Below are positions 38,151-48,000 of a DNA stretch of 64,000 nt, piece after piece (the first letter of the stretch is position 1; each line of letters opens with the position of its first letter). The stretch is from contig VRUL01000014.1 in the NCBI GenBank assembly GCA_019456145.1, forward strand, positions 1 to 64,000. The letters run 5' to 3'. The position numbers and the translations under genes were made by a program. Origin of the DNA: Planctomycetota bacterium. Lineage in GTDB: Bacteria; Planctomycetota; Phycisphaerae; Sedimentisphaerales; Anaerobacaceae. The notes beneath the pieces are model-generated. The model did not search any database, was not told the origin of the DNA, and saw nothing but the letters and a program-made list of their open reading frames with translations.

Positions 38151-38309
38151 ATGAATTTATGGATTAAATTCTGGTCATTCTTTTTCTTTGCGAGTCTTGC
38201 TATTTTTGCAGTTCTCGCTGTGGTTGTTACAATCGGCGGTTTTTATAATATTCGTTCGCTGTTTAAAAGTCTTACGAATCGGGCTGATCAGCATGATGAG
38301 CAGTCGTGA
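38151..38309 (+). CDS. Small membrane protein, likely symporter accessory subunit
   Basis: A 52-residue protein, MNLWIKFWSFFFFASLAIFA onward: one strong transmembrane segment (about 4-31) and a short charged tail ending DQHDEQS. AAGGAG lies 8 bases before ATG 38151, and the gene starts 6 bases after the symporter stop. Its 3' end overlaps the following UroD-like start by 14-17 bases. Small subunits encoded next to SSS/NSS symporters are known; placement and size fit such an accessory role. Confidence 0.7.
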   Translation: MNLWIKFWSFFFFASLAIFAVLAVVVTIGGFYNIRSLFKSLTNRADQHDEQS

Positions 38310-39468
38310 AAGATTGATGGCGACTTTGCGCGGTGAAGCGGTCGACCGGCCCGCAGTCAATTTCTATGAAATAGGTGGATTCCAAATTGATCCGTCCGAC
38401 CCGGACGAGTTCAACGTCTATAACGACCCATCCTGGCAGCCGTTGCTGCATTTAGCCGAAGAGCAAACCGACCTGATTCGTATGCGCAGCCCCGTCAGGC
38501 CACGCTCCCACAAGGTTGAGATGTCACTTGTTAAGACAGACACAGCCAATTGCCGTGATGAATTCTTCAAGACAGAAAAATATATGGAGGATGGAAGCCG
38601 TTTCAAACGCGTTAAGCTGAAAATTGGCGATAGAACCATGACGTCACTAACGCGCCGCAGCCCGGAGATTGACACTGTATGGACTGTAGAGCACTTACTT
38701 AAAAGTGTAGATGATCTGAAAGCTTATCTTGAACTGCCCGACGAAGTTTTCACTGAAGAAGCCAACGTGGACGACTTAGTCCAAGAAGATAACATACTTG
38801 GTGACCGGGGCATTGTGATGGTAGATACGGAAGACCCGATTTGCACAGCGGCGTCCCTTTTCAGTATGGAAGACTTTACAGTAGTCGCTTTGACCGAGCA
38901 GAAGCTTTTTCATCGTCTGCTCGAGAAGCTTTCCCGCCATATATACAGCAGGACCGAGATAACAACGAAGGCATTTCCCGGTCATCTGTGGCGTATATAC
39001 GGGCCGGAATACGCAACAGAACCTTACCTGCCGCCCCATCTTTTCAAAGAATATGTGGTACGTTATACCGGGCCGATGGTAGAGACTATACAAAAGCACG
39101 GCGGTTTTGCCCGAATTCATTGTCACGGCCGGACTAGTGCCGTTCTTGATTACATTGTCGAGATGGGTGCGGCCGCCATTGACCCTATCGAGCCACCGCC
39201 GCACGGGGACGTTGAGCTTGAGTACATCCGCCAAAAACACGGCATGGAACTGGTTCTTTTTGGGAACCTGGAGATAGCCGATATAGAAAATATGGAACCG
39301 AGCGAGTTTGAAAAAGTCGTGGATAAAACGCTCACAGATGGAACAATCGGCCAAGGCAAAGGCTTTGTCCTGATGCCGTCAGCAGCCCCAAACGGCCGGA
39401 ACATCACACCACGGATGATAGCAAATTATGAAACAATGGTGCGGCTGGCAACAAATTTCAGGTTATAG
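38293..39468 (+). CDS. Uroporphyrinogen decarboxylase-family protein (UroD/MtaA-like)
   Basis: Protein of 391 residues from ATG 38293 (or 390 from 38296). It starts SRERLMATLRGEAVDRPAV, the typical N-terminus of the UroD/MtaA/CmuA superfamily that includes corrinoid-dependent methyltransferases. The zinc-type motif region reads IHCHGRTSAVLDYI (residues 276-279 HCHG), where methyltransferases usually have H-x-C-G. The C-terminus has FGNLEIADIENMEP and GFVLMPSAAP. Cotranscribed with the symporter and small membrane protein and overlapping the latter. True haem synthesis seems unlikely in this context; a sugar- or methyl-related role is inferred. Confidence 0.8.
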   Translation: MMSSRERLMATLRGEAVDRPAVNFYEIGGFQIDPSDPDEFNVYNDPSWQPLLHLAEEQTDLIRMRSPVRPRSHKVEMSLVKTDTANCRDEFFKTEKYMEDGSRFKRVKLKIGDRTMTSLTRRSPEIDTVWTVEHLLKSVDDLKAYLELPDEVFTEEANVDDLVQEDNILGDRGIVMVDTEDPICTAASLFSMEDFTVVALTEQKLFHRLLEKLSRHIYSRTEITTKAFPGHLWRIYGPEYATEPYLPPHLFKEYVVRYTGPMVETIQKHGGFARIHCHGRTSAVLDYIVEMGAAAIDPIEPPPHGDVELEYIRQKHGMELVLFGNLEIADIENMEPSEFEKVVDKTLTDGTIGQGKGFVLMPSAAPNGRNITPRMIANYETMVRLATNFRL

Positions 39469-39475
39469 GGAAAAC

Positions 39476-41932
39476 CTAAAGAGGCGTTGCATCAAAGACA
39501 CGCACATCAAAAGGCTTCAGTTCAAAAGTGTACTCTTTGCCTGCAGATAACACAATCACTGCTTTATTCGTATCTTTCTTCCATGGGCTTTTCAAAGAGT
39601 ACTTCTGTGCTGCGCCGGTCGGCAGTTCGAAGACTTTACCAATATCTATGGTGATTTTGGCCGGCTTGTCGTGAGGATTACGCAGCGACAGGATGCCTTT
39701 TCGCATGAACCACGACGCCCAGCCGTAGATTTGCCCCTTAGCCGGGTCGCCTCCTACCCAGTGGGTATCTACCAGCACATCCGAATTATTGCGAGACCAT
39801 TTCGCCCCCTCGGCAAGGATATCCCACATATGATCGGTCATCCTGGAAGGCGAAATATAGAGTTCCTGCAGGCTCGTCCCGATCGCAAAGAAGCTGTGAA
39901 CTTCGTGGGCGAATTCCTCGGTGTTCACGGGCAGATTCGCCGTGCCCCAGATAGCGTGTGCGATCCCCTGGTTCATGAACGAGTTCAGCGGATAAAGCGG
40001 CCCGCCCTTGACCATGTTCTCAAAGGTGATCTTGTCGCGATACGTCAGCCATTGCTCTCGCCTGGCCCCGGGGCCGTAAAAACCCATGTCCCCGCCACCG
40101 CGCCAAACGCTGTCGGCCCCCAGCAGCCAGAACGGCGACGCCCACGTGCCCGTCGTGATGCTGATATACATCTGGTCGTTGAGACTGTACAACTGCTCGC
40201 AAAGTCTCAGCAGCGCTTCGGTCTCGTTCAGCAGCGACGCGTCCGTGCCGTCGAATTTGAAGAAGTTCACGTTATATTGCTCGACAAAACCGACGCAGCT
40301 CTGTCGAAAGCGGTCGAAGTACTTCGGATCGGTCAGCGAGAAGCCTGCCTTGCCCATCTCGAAGCCCTGTGTCTTACCGTAAGCGAGCCGATCCGCCTTC
40401 GCCTGGCCGTAACCGCCCCAGGGAGAAAGCCAGATACCTATGTTCGACCCGTATCTTACTGCCGATCGTTGCAGAGGCGTGAAGCCGTCCGGAAAGTTCT
40501 TCTCCAGAATCTGCCACAGCGTCTTCGGATCGTCCCAGCCGTCGTCGAACACGAACGAATCCAGTTGCACGCCCCGCTTGGTTGTCATCTCCGCGCCATA
40601 GCTGTTGATAACCTCGACGCACTCGTCGCTGTTCATCTTCTCCCTCTGGCCCCAGGCGATGTCGTACCAGCTATTGTAATGCAGAAACGGTCTATACGGT
40701 GCCACCCTCTCGCGTTCGACATAGTGCAGAAAGCCCCGCCGCAGTTGTCCCGGCGGAACCACGCCCATCACCGCCGACTGACTCAGCGACCGGCCTTTCT
40801 GTAGGGTCGTATCGCGCCGGAGCCGACACACGGCCCGGACACCCCGGTCGATCCTGGGCCTGGCCTGCATGCCGAAAACCTCCAACTCCACGATATGGCC
40901 CCCGTAGTGATTGCCTTCGGAGTTGTTAGTAATTGTCACCTTGACGAAACGACAGCGCCTCCGGTCGATCTGATGAACGTAACCGGCGTCGGTCGCTGCC
41001 GCTTTATTGTCGGCGGCATCGACGAGAGTATGCCAATCACGACCGTCTATGGACGATTCGATCTTATAGCCGTAGTATCGCCGATTGTTGTACCAGGTCA
41101 CTAACCGTATCTTGCTGACATCCGCTGGCTTACCGAGATCGAGCGTCAGCCACACCGGCGTATTCTGGCATCCCCAATATGAATTAACATCGAGATTCCC
41201 GTCGACTGCGATCTTCGGCGCCATCGCACCGAAAACACCGCTTGCCGTGGCGGACTTTCGATACGCCAGATTCACAGCCGCCGAGGGATCATCGGCACGG
41301 TTTTCCGCGTTCGGATGTTCGTAGGCAACGAAGCAGTCTCCAGCAACAATCGGCGAGCCGAGCACAGTCCCGGCAACACGGCCGTTATCGATATTCACGT
41401 CCCAGAACTGGACCGACGTGATTTGGACCGGTCCCGCCGGAGACCGGATAGTCAGGAACTGGCGAACATAATTGGATCCGTCGCGCAGCTCCAGTGACCA
41501 CTCGACGGCCAATACGCCGTCAGGTGACAGAAGCTCTGCCGTGACTCGAATACCCGAGAGTCTCTTCGCCGCGGTTCGACTTGCCGGCTCGGCCTCAATC
41601 TTCGACACTTCACATCCGCCCCGCACAGTCAACTGCGAGCAGCGGTACGTCTTGCCCTCCTGACCGATGGCGATGAGAAAAAACTCACTTTCGACCTCGA
41701 CATCGCTGAGCTTCTCACCCGTTGCAACATTGACCAGGCCCGTCGGTCTGAGACTGCCCGACCTCTGGGTCAGACCCAGCCGAAGTACACTGTTGGCAAG
41801 CACGATATCGTCGTTGTCGGCCTGCGCCGTCGCCTTGCCGGGCTCTGTCGTATGCGGGTACTCGATTGCCTGTGACACGCCGATCACCGTCAGTATCGCT
41901 GACAACACGAGGACTATCCGATGCAGTTTCAT
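39476..41932 (-). CDS. GH36-like (clan D) exo-glycosidase with an inserted discoidin domain
   Basis: Protein of 818 residues with a signal peptide (1-22). An N-terminal beta-supersandwich is interrupted by an F5/8C discoidin domain (about 218-355, starting AVNLAYRKSATASG), then resumes (GVRAVCRLRR). The TIM barrel has FDDGWD (462-467) and NFFKFDGTDAS, where Asp561 is the candidate nucleophile of GH36/GH27 alpha-galactosidases. A Glu/Asp-type acid was not pinned down. GGGAGA lies 7 bases before ATG. GC looks higher (about 60% in sampled 60-base lines) than in flanking genes. Likely hydrolyses alpha-galactosides or related glycans outside the cell. Confidence 0.75.
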   Translation of the reverse strand: MKLHRIVLVLSAILTVIGVSQAIEYPHTTEPGKATAQADNDDIVLANSVLRLGLTQRSGSLRPTGLVNVATGEKLSDVEVESEFFLIAIGQEGKTYRCSQLTVRGGCEVSKIEAEPASRTAAKRLSGIRVTAELLSPDGVLAVEWSLELRDGSNYVRQFLTIRSPAGPVQITSVQFWDVNIDNGRVAGTVLGSPIVAGDCFVAYEHPNAENRADDPSAAVNLAYRKSATASGVFGAMAPKIAVDGNLDVNSYWGCQNTPVWLTLDLGKPADVSKIRLVTWYNNRRYYGYKIESSIDGRDWHTLVDAADNKAAATDAGYVHQIDRRRCRFVKVTITNNSEGNHYGGHIVELEVFGMQARPRIDRGVRAVCRLRRDTTLQKGRSLSQSAVMGVVPPGQLRRGFLHYVERERVAPYRPFLHYNSWYDIAWGQREKMNSDECVEVINSYGAEMTTKRGVQLDSFVFDDGWDDPKTLWQILEKNFPDGFTPLQRSAVRYGSNIGIWLSPWGGYGQAKADRLAYGKTQGFEMGKAGFSLTDPKYFDRFRQSCVGFVEQYNVNFFKFDGTDASLLNETEALLRLCEQLYSLNDQMYISITTGTWASPFWLLGADSVWRGGGDMGFYGPGARREQWLTYRDKITFENMVKGGPLYPLNSFMNQGIAHAIWGTANLPVNTEEFAHEVHSFFAIGTSLQELYISPSRMTDHMWDILAEGAKWSRNNSDVLVDTHWVGGDPAKGQIYGWASWFMRKGILSLRNPHDKPAKITIDIGKVFELPTGAAQKYSLKSPWKKDTNKAVIVLSAGKEYTFELKPFDVRVFDATPL

Positions 41933-41989
41933 AGTCGGTTCTCCCGAAACAAATGGTCAAAACTGGCTTGAGTGGTCTCCATGGGCTCT

Positions 41990-42018
41990 ATACTATCAAA
42001 ACACGGTCTATTTGTCAC
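41990..42018 (-). promoter_or_regulatory. Putative promoter of the GH36-like gene
   Basis: Minus-strand GTGACA and TAGTAT hexamers with a 17-base spacer, about 58 bases upstream of ATG 41932. The -35 matches 5 of 6 positions and the -10 4 of 6. Confidence 0.4.
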
Positions 42019-42075
42019 GCACTACTTGTGAAATCCGGATTCAATCGACTTTGTGCAAAAAATCCCGACATTGCC

Positions 42076-42105
42076 TTGGTTTTTGTTAGGTATCGCTGTT
42101 ATACT
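42076..42105 (+). promoter_or_regulatory. Putative promoter of the isomerase/lyase pair
   Basis: TTGGTT and TATACT with an 18-base spacer, about 62 bases before ATG 42168. The -10 matches 5 of 6; the -35 is weak. Confidence 0.35.
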
Positions 42106-42167
42106 GTGCTCCGTGAAAGATTGTTGTACTGCAAATCCATATCGACTATTAAGCAGGTTATCATAAA

Positions 42168-43004
42168 ATGAAGACAAGTGCAAGTTACTGGATGTTCGAG
42201 GGTGGGCTCGAAGCCACAAAGCCGATAGCTGAGGCAATGCAGGAGGCAAAAGAACTCGGATTCGAGGCCATTGAACTGGCCGTTGGAAGCAAAGGCGTTT
42301 TAACACACCATACAACTAAAGCCCAGTGCGAAGATATTGCGGCCACAGCCCAAAAAATCGGTATCGGGATTTCAAGCGTTGCATCCGGCGAAAGCTGGGG
42401 CTGTTCACCGACCGCTAATGACGCCAAGACCAGAGCCAAAATTATAGATTTTACCAGCAAGGCGCTACAGGTAACAAAATGGCTCGGCACCGATGCGTAT
42501 CTTTTCGTTCCGGGCGCAGTAAATGTGTTCTTTCTTCCCGATGCCGAGGTAATTGATTACGACGTTTGTTATGAGCGGGCCAGAGACGCAATTAAGCAGC
42601 TTTTGCCTGCTGCCGAAGAAACCGGCGTGGCAATATGTATCGAAAATGTCTGGAACAAGTTCCTGTTGAGTCCACTGGAAATGCGTGACTTTATCGATGG
42701 CTTCAACTCCCAAATGGTTTGTGCTTACTTTGATGTTGGCAATGTTCTGTTGACCGGATATCCAGACCAGTGGATTCGAATCCTCGGTAAACGGATAAAG
42801 CGTGTGCACGTCAAAGACTTTAAACTCTCAGTCGGGACTGCTGAGGGCTTTGTTGATTTATTGGAAGGTGATGTGGATTTCGAAGCGGTCAAAAAAGCTT
42901 TGGCTGATGTTGGCTATGACGGCTATGTTACGGCTGAACTGCTGCCCTTTGAGCCAGGCAGGCCGGAGAAAACAGCACAAGCAATGAAAAATATCTTCAA
43001 ATAA
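42168..43004 (+). CDS. Sugar phosphate isomerase/epimerase (xylose isomerase-like TIM barrel)
   Basis: Protein of 278 residues with no signal peptide, so cytoplasmic. Metal-site segments in order: GFEAIELAVG (Glu), CIENVWN (Glu), YFDVGN (Asp), HVKDFK (His) and YVTAELLP (Glu). This is the AP-endonuclease-2/xylose isomerase-like superfamily that interconverts ketoses and aldoses. The lyase gene follows after 23 bases, so released uronic or sugar units may be substrates. The specific reaction is not resolved. Confidence 0.88.
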   Translation: MKTSASYWMFEGGLEATKPIAEAMQEAKELGFEAIELAVGSKGVLTHHTTKAQCEDIAATAQKIGIGISSVASGESWGCSPTANDAKTRAKIIDFTSKALQVTKWLGTDAYLFVPGAVNVFFLPDAEVIDYDVCYERARDAIKQLLPAAEETGVAICIENVWNKFLLSPLEMRDFIDGFNSQMVCAYFDVGNVLLTGYPDQWIRILGKRIKRVHVKDFKLSVGTAEGFVDLLEGDVDFEAVKKALADVGYDGYVTAELLPFEPGRPEKTAQAMKNIFK

Positions 43005-43027
43005 AAGCAACTTCTGAGGTGGTAGTG

Positions 43028-44962
43028 ATGAGACAAATTCTAAAATCAAGTTTGTGGTCAATCCTTGTAGCTTTTTTCTTAGTCCTTGGCAGTATACCTC
43101 TTTTCCAAAATGTAGTATGGGCTGAAGCCGAGGGAATTGACCAAAATCGCATCAAAGTCATCACAGAGATGCTTCCCAAAAAACCGGCTGGTTTCGGCTT
43201 GCCAATCACCGAACGAAACGCCTGGAAAAAGCTGGCCCAGAAAGACTCGTTCAAAAATGTAATTTCCGAAGCGGAAAGGCTTCTGCGAGAGGCTATTCCT
43301 GAGCAGCCGGACGATTTGTATCTGGACTTTTCGCGAACAGGGAACCGTACCCGCTGGCAGAGGATTGCCGGTCGCCGCCGTGGAAGGGTACGTACGCTTG
43401 TTCTGGCTGAATGTTTAGAAAACAAGGGACGATTCGTACAAGCGTTTGAAGCGATAGCCCGTGCGCTCTGCTCTGAGCGCACCTGGGTAATGCCGGCTCA
43501 CGACCGCAATCTCAGCAATTTCAAAGGAACAAGTATCGATATAGACCTTGGTTCATCTATGCTTGCCTGGTCTCTTGCTACGGCTGATTACCTACTGGCC
43601 GAAAAGCTAAATCCCGATGTTAGCCGGCTCATACGTGACAACCTGGAGAAGCGTATTTTTACACCTTACACAGACATGGTACAGGGCAAACGCACAAAAA
43701 ACTGGTGGATGACCACAACTAACAACTGGAATGCCGTATGCCTTGCCAGCGTGACTGGGCCGGCCCTGGCTGTGATCGAATCTCCCCGCAGGCGTGCGTT
43801 ATTTATCGCGGCTGCAGAAAAGTACTCTAAATACTTCCTCAAAGGATTCACGGACGACGGCTACTGCTCCGAAGGCCTTGGCTATTGGAACTATGGCTTC
43901 GGCTATTATATCATGCTCAGTGAAACGATTTATCAGGCCACCAGGGGTAAAGTGGATTTGCTCGGAGATCCCAAAGTAAAGCAAATCTCTTCCTTCGGCT
44001 CTAATATTGAGATTCTCAACGGTGTATATCCAGCCTTTGCGGATTGCTCTGTCCGGGCCCAGCCCAGTTCTCGGCTGATGTATTTTCTTAGCCGACGATT
44101 TGGTTTGGGTTTGCGTTCCTGGGAACAGATTGAGCCTGTCTCTCCCTCTGGCTCTTTGTATCAAAGTATGATGTACTCCTTTCCCAGTTCGGCTTCAAGC
44201 ACTGCGCCTTCTCAAATTGCTTCGCAAGGCCCCGGTATCCGGTCCTGGTTTGAGAAAGCCGGTATTTTGCTATCCCGGCCGAGATCCGGTTCGTCTTCAC
44301 GGTTGGCTGTTGCCATCAAGGGCGGGCACAATTCAGAACATCATAACCATAATGACGTCGGTTCCTTTATTGTAGTGCTGGGCGACAAACCCTTGTTGCT
44401 CGATCCCGGCGGAGAAGTATATACAGCACGTACATTCAGTGGTCGACGTTATGAAAGTAACGTTCTTAATTCCTTCGGCCATCCTGTGCCGATTGTCGCT
44501 GGTAAGTTGCAGCGAACCGGCAGCAGAGCCCGCGGCCAAGTGGTTCGCAAGAGCTTTACAGACAGTACAGATACCCTGGTTATGGATATTTCTTCGGCCT
44601 ATGATGTGCCGGAACTCAAAAAACTCGAACGTAAGTTTGTTTATTCGCGACTCGGTTCCGGTTCGTTACGTGTGACCGATGAAGTTTCTTTCTCGCGACC
44701 TTGTGATTTTGGCACTGCCCTTATTACGTTTAGCCGCTGGAAACAAACCTCTCCTTCGACGCTGATGGTCTATGGTGAGGGAGAAGCCTTGCGCGTGGAA
44801 ATAAAAGTCACCGGTGCCGACTTCGAGATTAAACCCGAAACTATCAAGGAAGATATCAGCGGCCCCAAACAACCGACGCGATTGGGTATCAACCTTAAAG
44901 GCCCCGTAACCAGCGCTCTTATATCGCTTACAATCACGCCAATAGAACTACCCGACAGTTAG
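43028..44962 (+). CDS. Heparinase II/III-family polysaccharide lyase
   Basis: Protein of 644 residues from ATG 43028 with GAGGTGG just upstream; a GTG 9 bases earlier is an alternative. Signal peptide, then an alpha/alpha-toroid (about 90-360) with the TTNNWNAVC segment, then the beta-sheet domain with GGHNSEHHNHNDVGSFIVVL and LLLDPGGEVYTARTFSGRRY, hallmark His/Asn-rich catalytic region. It cleaves uronic-acid-containing polysaccharides. Second member of this family in the window. Unlike the one at 11595, no discoidin-like domain is visible. Confidence 0.85.
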   Translation: MRQILKSSLWSILVAFFLVLGSIPLFQNVVWAEAEGIDQNRIKVITEMLPKKPAGFGLPITERNAWKKLAQKDSFKNVISEAERLLREAIPEQPDDLYLDFSRTGNRTRWQRIAGRRRGRVRTLVLAECLENKGRFVQAFEAIARALCSERTWVMPAHDRNLSNFKGTSIDIDLGSSMLAWSLATADYLLAEKLNPDVSRLIRDNLEKRIFTPYTDMVQGKRTKNWWMTTTNNWNAVCLASVTGPALAVIESPRRRALFIAAAEKYSKYFLKGFTDDGYCSEGLGYWNYGFGYYIMLSETIYQATRGKVDLLGDPKVKQISSFGSNIEILNGVYPAFADCSVRAQPSSRLMYFLSRRFGLGLRSWEQIEPVSPSGSLYQSMMYSFPSSASSTAPSQIASQGPGIRSWFEKAGILLSRPRSGSSSRLAVAIKGGHNSEHHNHNDVGSFIVVLGDKPLLLDPGGEVYTARTFSGRRYESNVLNSFGHPVPIVAGKLQRTGSRARGQVVRKSFTDSTDTLVMDISSAYDVPELKKLERKFVYSRLGSGSLRVTDEVSFSRPCDFGTALITFSRWKQTSPSTLMVYGEGEALRVEIKVTGADFEIKPETIKEDISGPKQPTRLGINLKGPVTSALISLTITPIELPDS

Positions 44963-45011
44963 AGTTGAATTACTGCGACAAAATTAGAACGTTGATTTCC
45001 TCAAAACATCG

Positions 45012-48000
45012 TTAGGGATTCCCGGGTGTAGGAAAGGCTGCCTGCCAACTCTCTGAGTCGTCCCAGGTGGCCGGCTTTGCATTCGGGTCAATGATCTCCA
45101 ACACAAGGCCAAGACCATCAGTTGTAGGATACCACCTATCGTTATATGAAAACCGCATTATCGCCGCCTCGTAGGGCCAGGGCAGTTTCAGTACAATATT
45201 CTCGCCGCCGTTGCTCAGGTTGCCGGTGTACTCACCCGCAATGTTGATGCCGGCAGTGCCGTAGCGTGAGACAAATGAAGCCAAATTACTGACAACCACA
45301 ACGTACTGGCCAACATCAAGTGTTATCGCCGGGAAAGTATACTCAATACCATTGGTAAAACTTACATCATTAAGGTCCAGTGGTACATCGCCGACGTTCT
45401 GCAACTCAATGAAATCATAGTCACTGCTGACAGAATCGTGGTACATCAACTCGGTAATGCGTAAGCCATCCAAAAGAGCCAGAAGGTCATCAAGGGATTC
45501 GTCATACGTTGTTGCAACGGCATCAAGCTCAAGGCCAAAGACAATGTCAGGGCTGGTGGCGTTGGTCTGATGCACCTCAACGGCGATAACATTATCCCCC
45601 TTTATGAAATACTCCGAGGGAATGGGAGGATGGTATTCATATACAGCATTGCCGACACTTCGTTCAGAAAAGGTATTGAAGTAAATATCAACTCCCTCCT
45701 CCATGCCAATGCGAGGAAGAACCTCATTGCCATTGATATAAACCACGGCGCCATCGTCAATGACGGTAGCGTACTCGAAGCTGGCCACATCGTTCGGGTC
45801 AACATCGAGTGTGAAGTGTCTTCGGAAGTAGAAAGTGCGGGGGCCGAGCGTCAGGAGCGTGTTCTTGGGCGCCGGCAGAGCGGAATATTCGACGTACAAT
45901 AGTGCGGCACCGGTCGGCCACGATGTATCATCGTAGCCTACAGCACGCCAGGAAGTACCCAGGTCAGTGTTAGACTGCTCGTAGGACCATACATCATCGA
46001 TATCAATCAGATTGGTCACGGTAACAGTAGGAACTGACGGATTTGCAACACGGGGGGTTGGCAGCACAAAGAACTCGATGTTGTCTGTCCCATTGGGTGT
46101 ACGACCCTGTGAGGCATCGGTAGTCTGCGGCCCGTAAAACACTTTGTCTATCTCATTTAGTTCGGTATCGAACAGGGCGATTATTTCCCCGTCTGCATTG
46201 AGTCTGAAATCTAAATGGCCGGGACGGTTCTGATCGTCGACCCGGAATACTACGAAGCCTTGACCGTCAACAAAACTCAGCGGGCTAACCTGCTGCTTAT
46301 ACGGCTCTGTCACAGGATTATCTGTAAGATACAGTTCACTTAGAGGGACCGGCAGAGGATCAGGATTATACAACTCGATGAAGTCGTCTTTGAATAAAAC
46401 CTCTTCGTTGGCAAGCCACTCATTGATCTTGAGCATGGCAGGGTCTCCGAGCGGCTGGGCGATATTGGCCTGTCCAAAAGTGGGCTGATTTAATTTCCAG
46501 ATGCCGCCATAACCAATACGCCCGATAGAGAAATTGTTAATTTGAGAACCGAAAACTACCGAGTCAATTAATTCGCCACCATTAGACGGCTTATCATATA
46601 GATACAGCCCCTCACCTTCGTTGGACAATGCAAATCCCAGATGATTTTTCAAATTCACGTTCGGGTCGCCGTAGAGCACCATGTAATCACCTGGAAACAT
46701 AATCAGGCTGTTGACGGTATCGATACTAAAGACAAACTTGTTCGGATCGCACGGGTCATCAGTAAGGCCCATGCCGAGCAAAATAAGTAAGCTCGGACCA
46801 TCATAGTATAACTCAATCAAATCCGGATCTGTACCATCTGAATGCGCCAATATTTCATTGATAACCAGATGCCTATAAGAGGTATCGACAGTCCATGTAC
46901 GTGAAGTGGTGGCATTATCCTGGCTTTGCCAAACGCCGGCCGAATTCTTGCCGATGGCGTAAACAGTATAAGAATTGCCATCAGTCAGTCCATTCATGTC
47001 GATTGGGACAGCGACAGATAGCTCCTGGCTCCAGGACCCGTTCGGTTCGTTGACCGAATACTTGTAATGCGTGATCCCAGGCCCGCCGACGGTAAGTGTG
47101 GCGTCTGTATGATAGGTTACTTCATCAGGTTCGCCGCAGATGGCGGCACCAGCCGGGACGTAGGCGCCCATATCGAGGTTGCAAGGACCGGTTCCGATCG
47201 CCGGTGACATAGATTTTAGATGGAAATCAACATTCGGGTCAACAAAGATGGGATCGGCGTCGATGTTGCCTACACCATAGGAGTGCCAGTCGGATGAGAC
47301 TATCGACTGGTTGATGGTGAGGTCCGTTGTTCCGGTAAATCTGTCGAATACAAGTTCAGTATTCCAGAAGATGCTGCCATCAACGTATGCCCCACGGCCG
47401 TAGTCTGTTGTCGAAGTTGGCCGCAAGAAATAGAGGGCCGATATATTAGCATCCACCACGGTGTTGTTCACAAACGTCATAAACGAATCGCTCTTGATCT
47501 GGGCGACGTGATCCATATCGTAGAAGACGTTGCTTACAACGACATACTCATAACCGCCGCCGGCGGATATCACGTTAGCATTACCGGAACCGGTATTGAA
47601 CTGGTCCTTGTGGTAGTGCATGAAGACGTTGCCCTCGATGTGGGCGTCGCCTTCAAGATCGAGTGCATCATCGCCACCGCCGAGGAAGACGTTGTTAAGT
47701 ATCTGGATTACCGGGGCGGGTCGAGTATTGCCGTCGACGTCGATGGCGTCATTGTGACCTGTGATGGTACCGAAAACATTTTTTTCAATAATGAAGTGCC
47801 CGGTAGTAGGGGCGGCGCCCCAAATGTGCTCGCATATGTTATCGCCTGTGGGCGCCTGGCCGAAATCGAATATGTTAGTGAAAATCGAGTTGCGGACGAT
47901 TAGGGAGGAATCCAAAGTGCTGATTCTGCGTCTGTCCGTTTGGTCCAGTGTAACGTGGTCCAACAACAGGTTTGATTGGTCCAGGCCGACCATCCCATCC

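Noticed and set aside
39671..40804. A 377-codon plus-strand frame opposite the GH36-like gene.
   Set aside because: It is the antisense of a real gene in GC-rich DNA, lacks domain motifs and starts without a ribosome-binding site.
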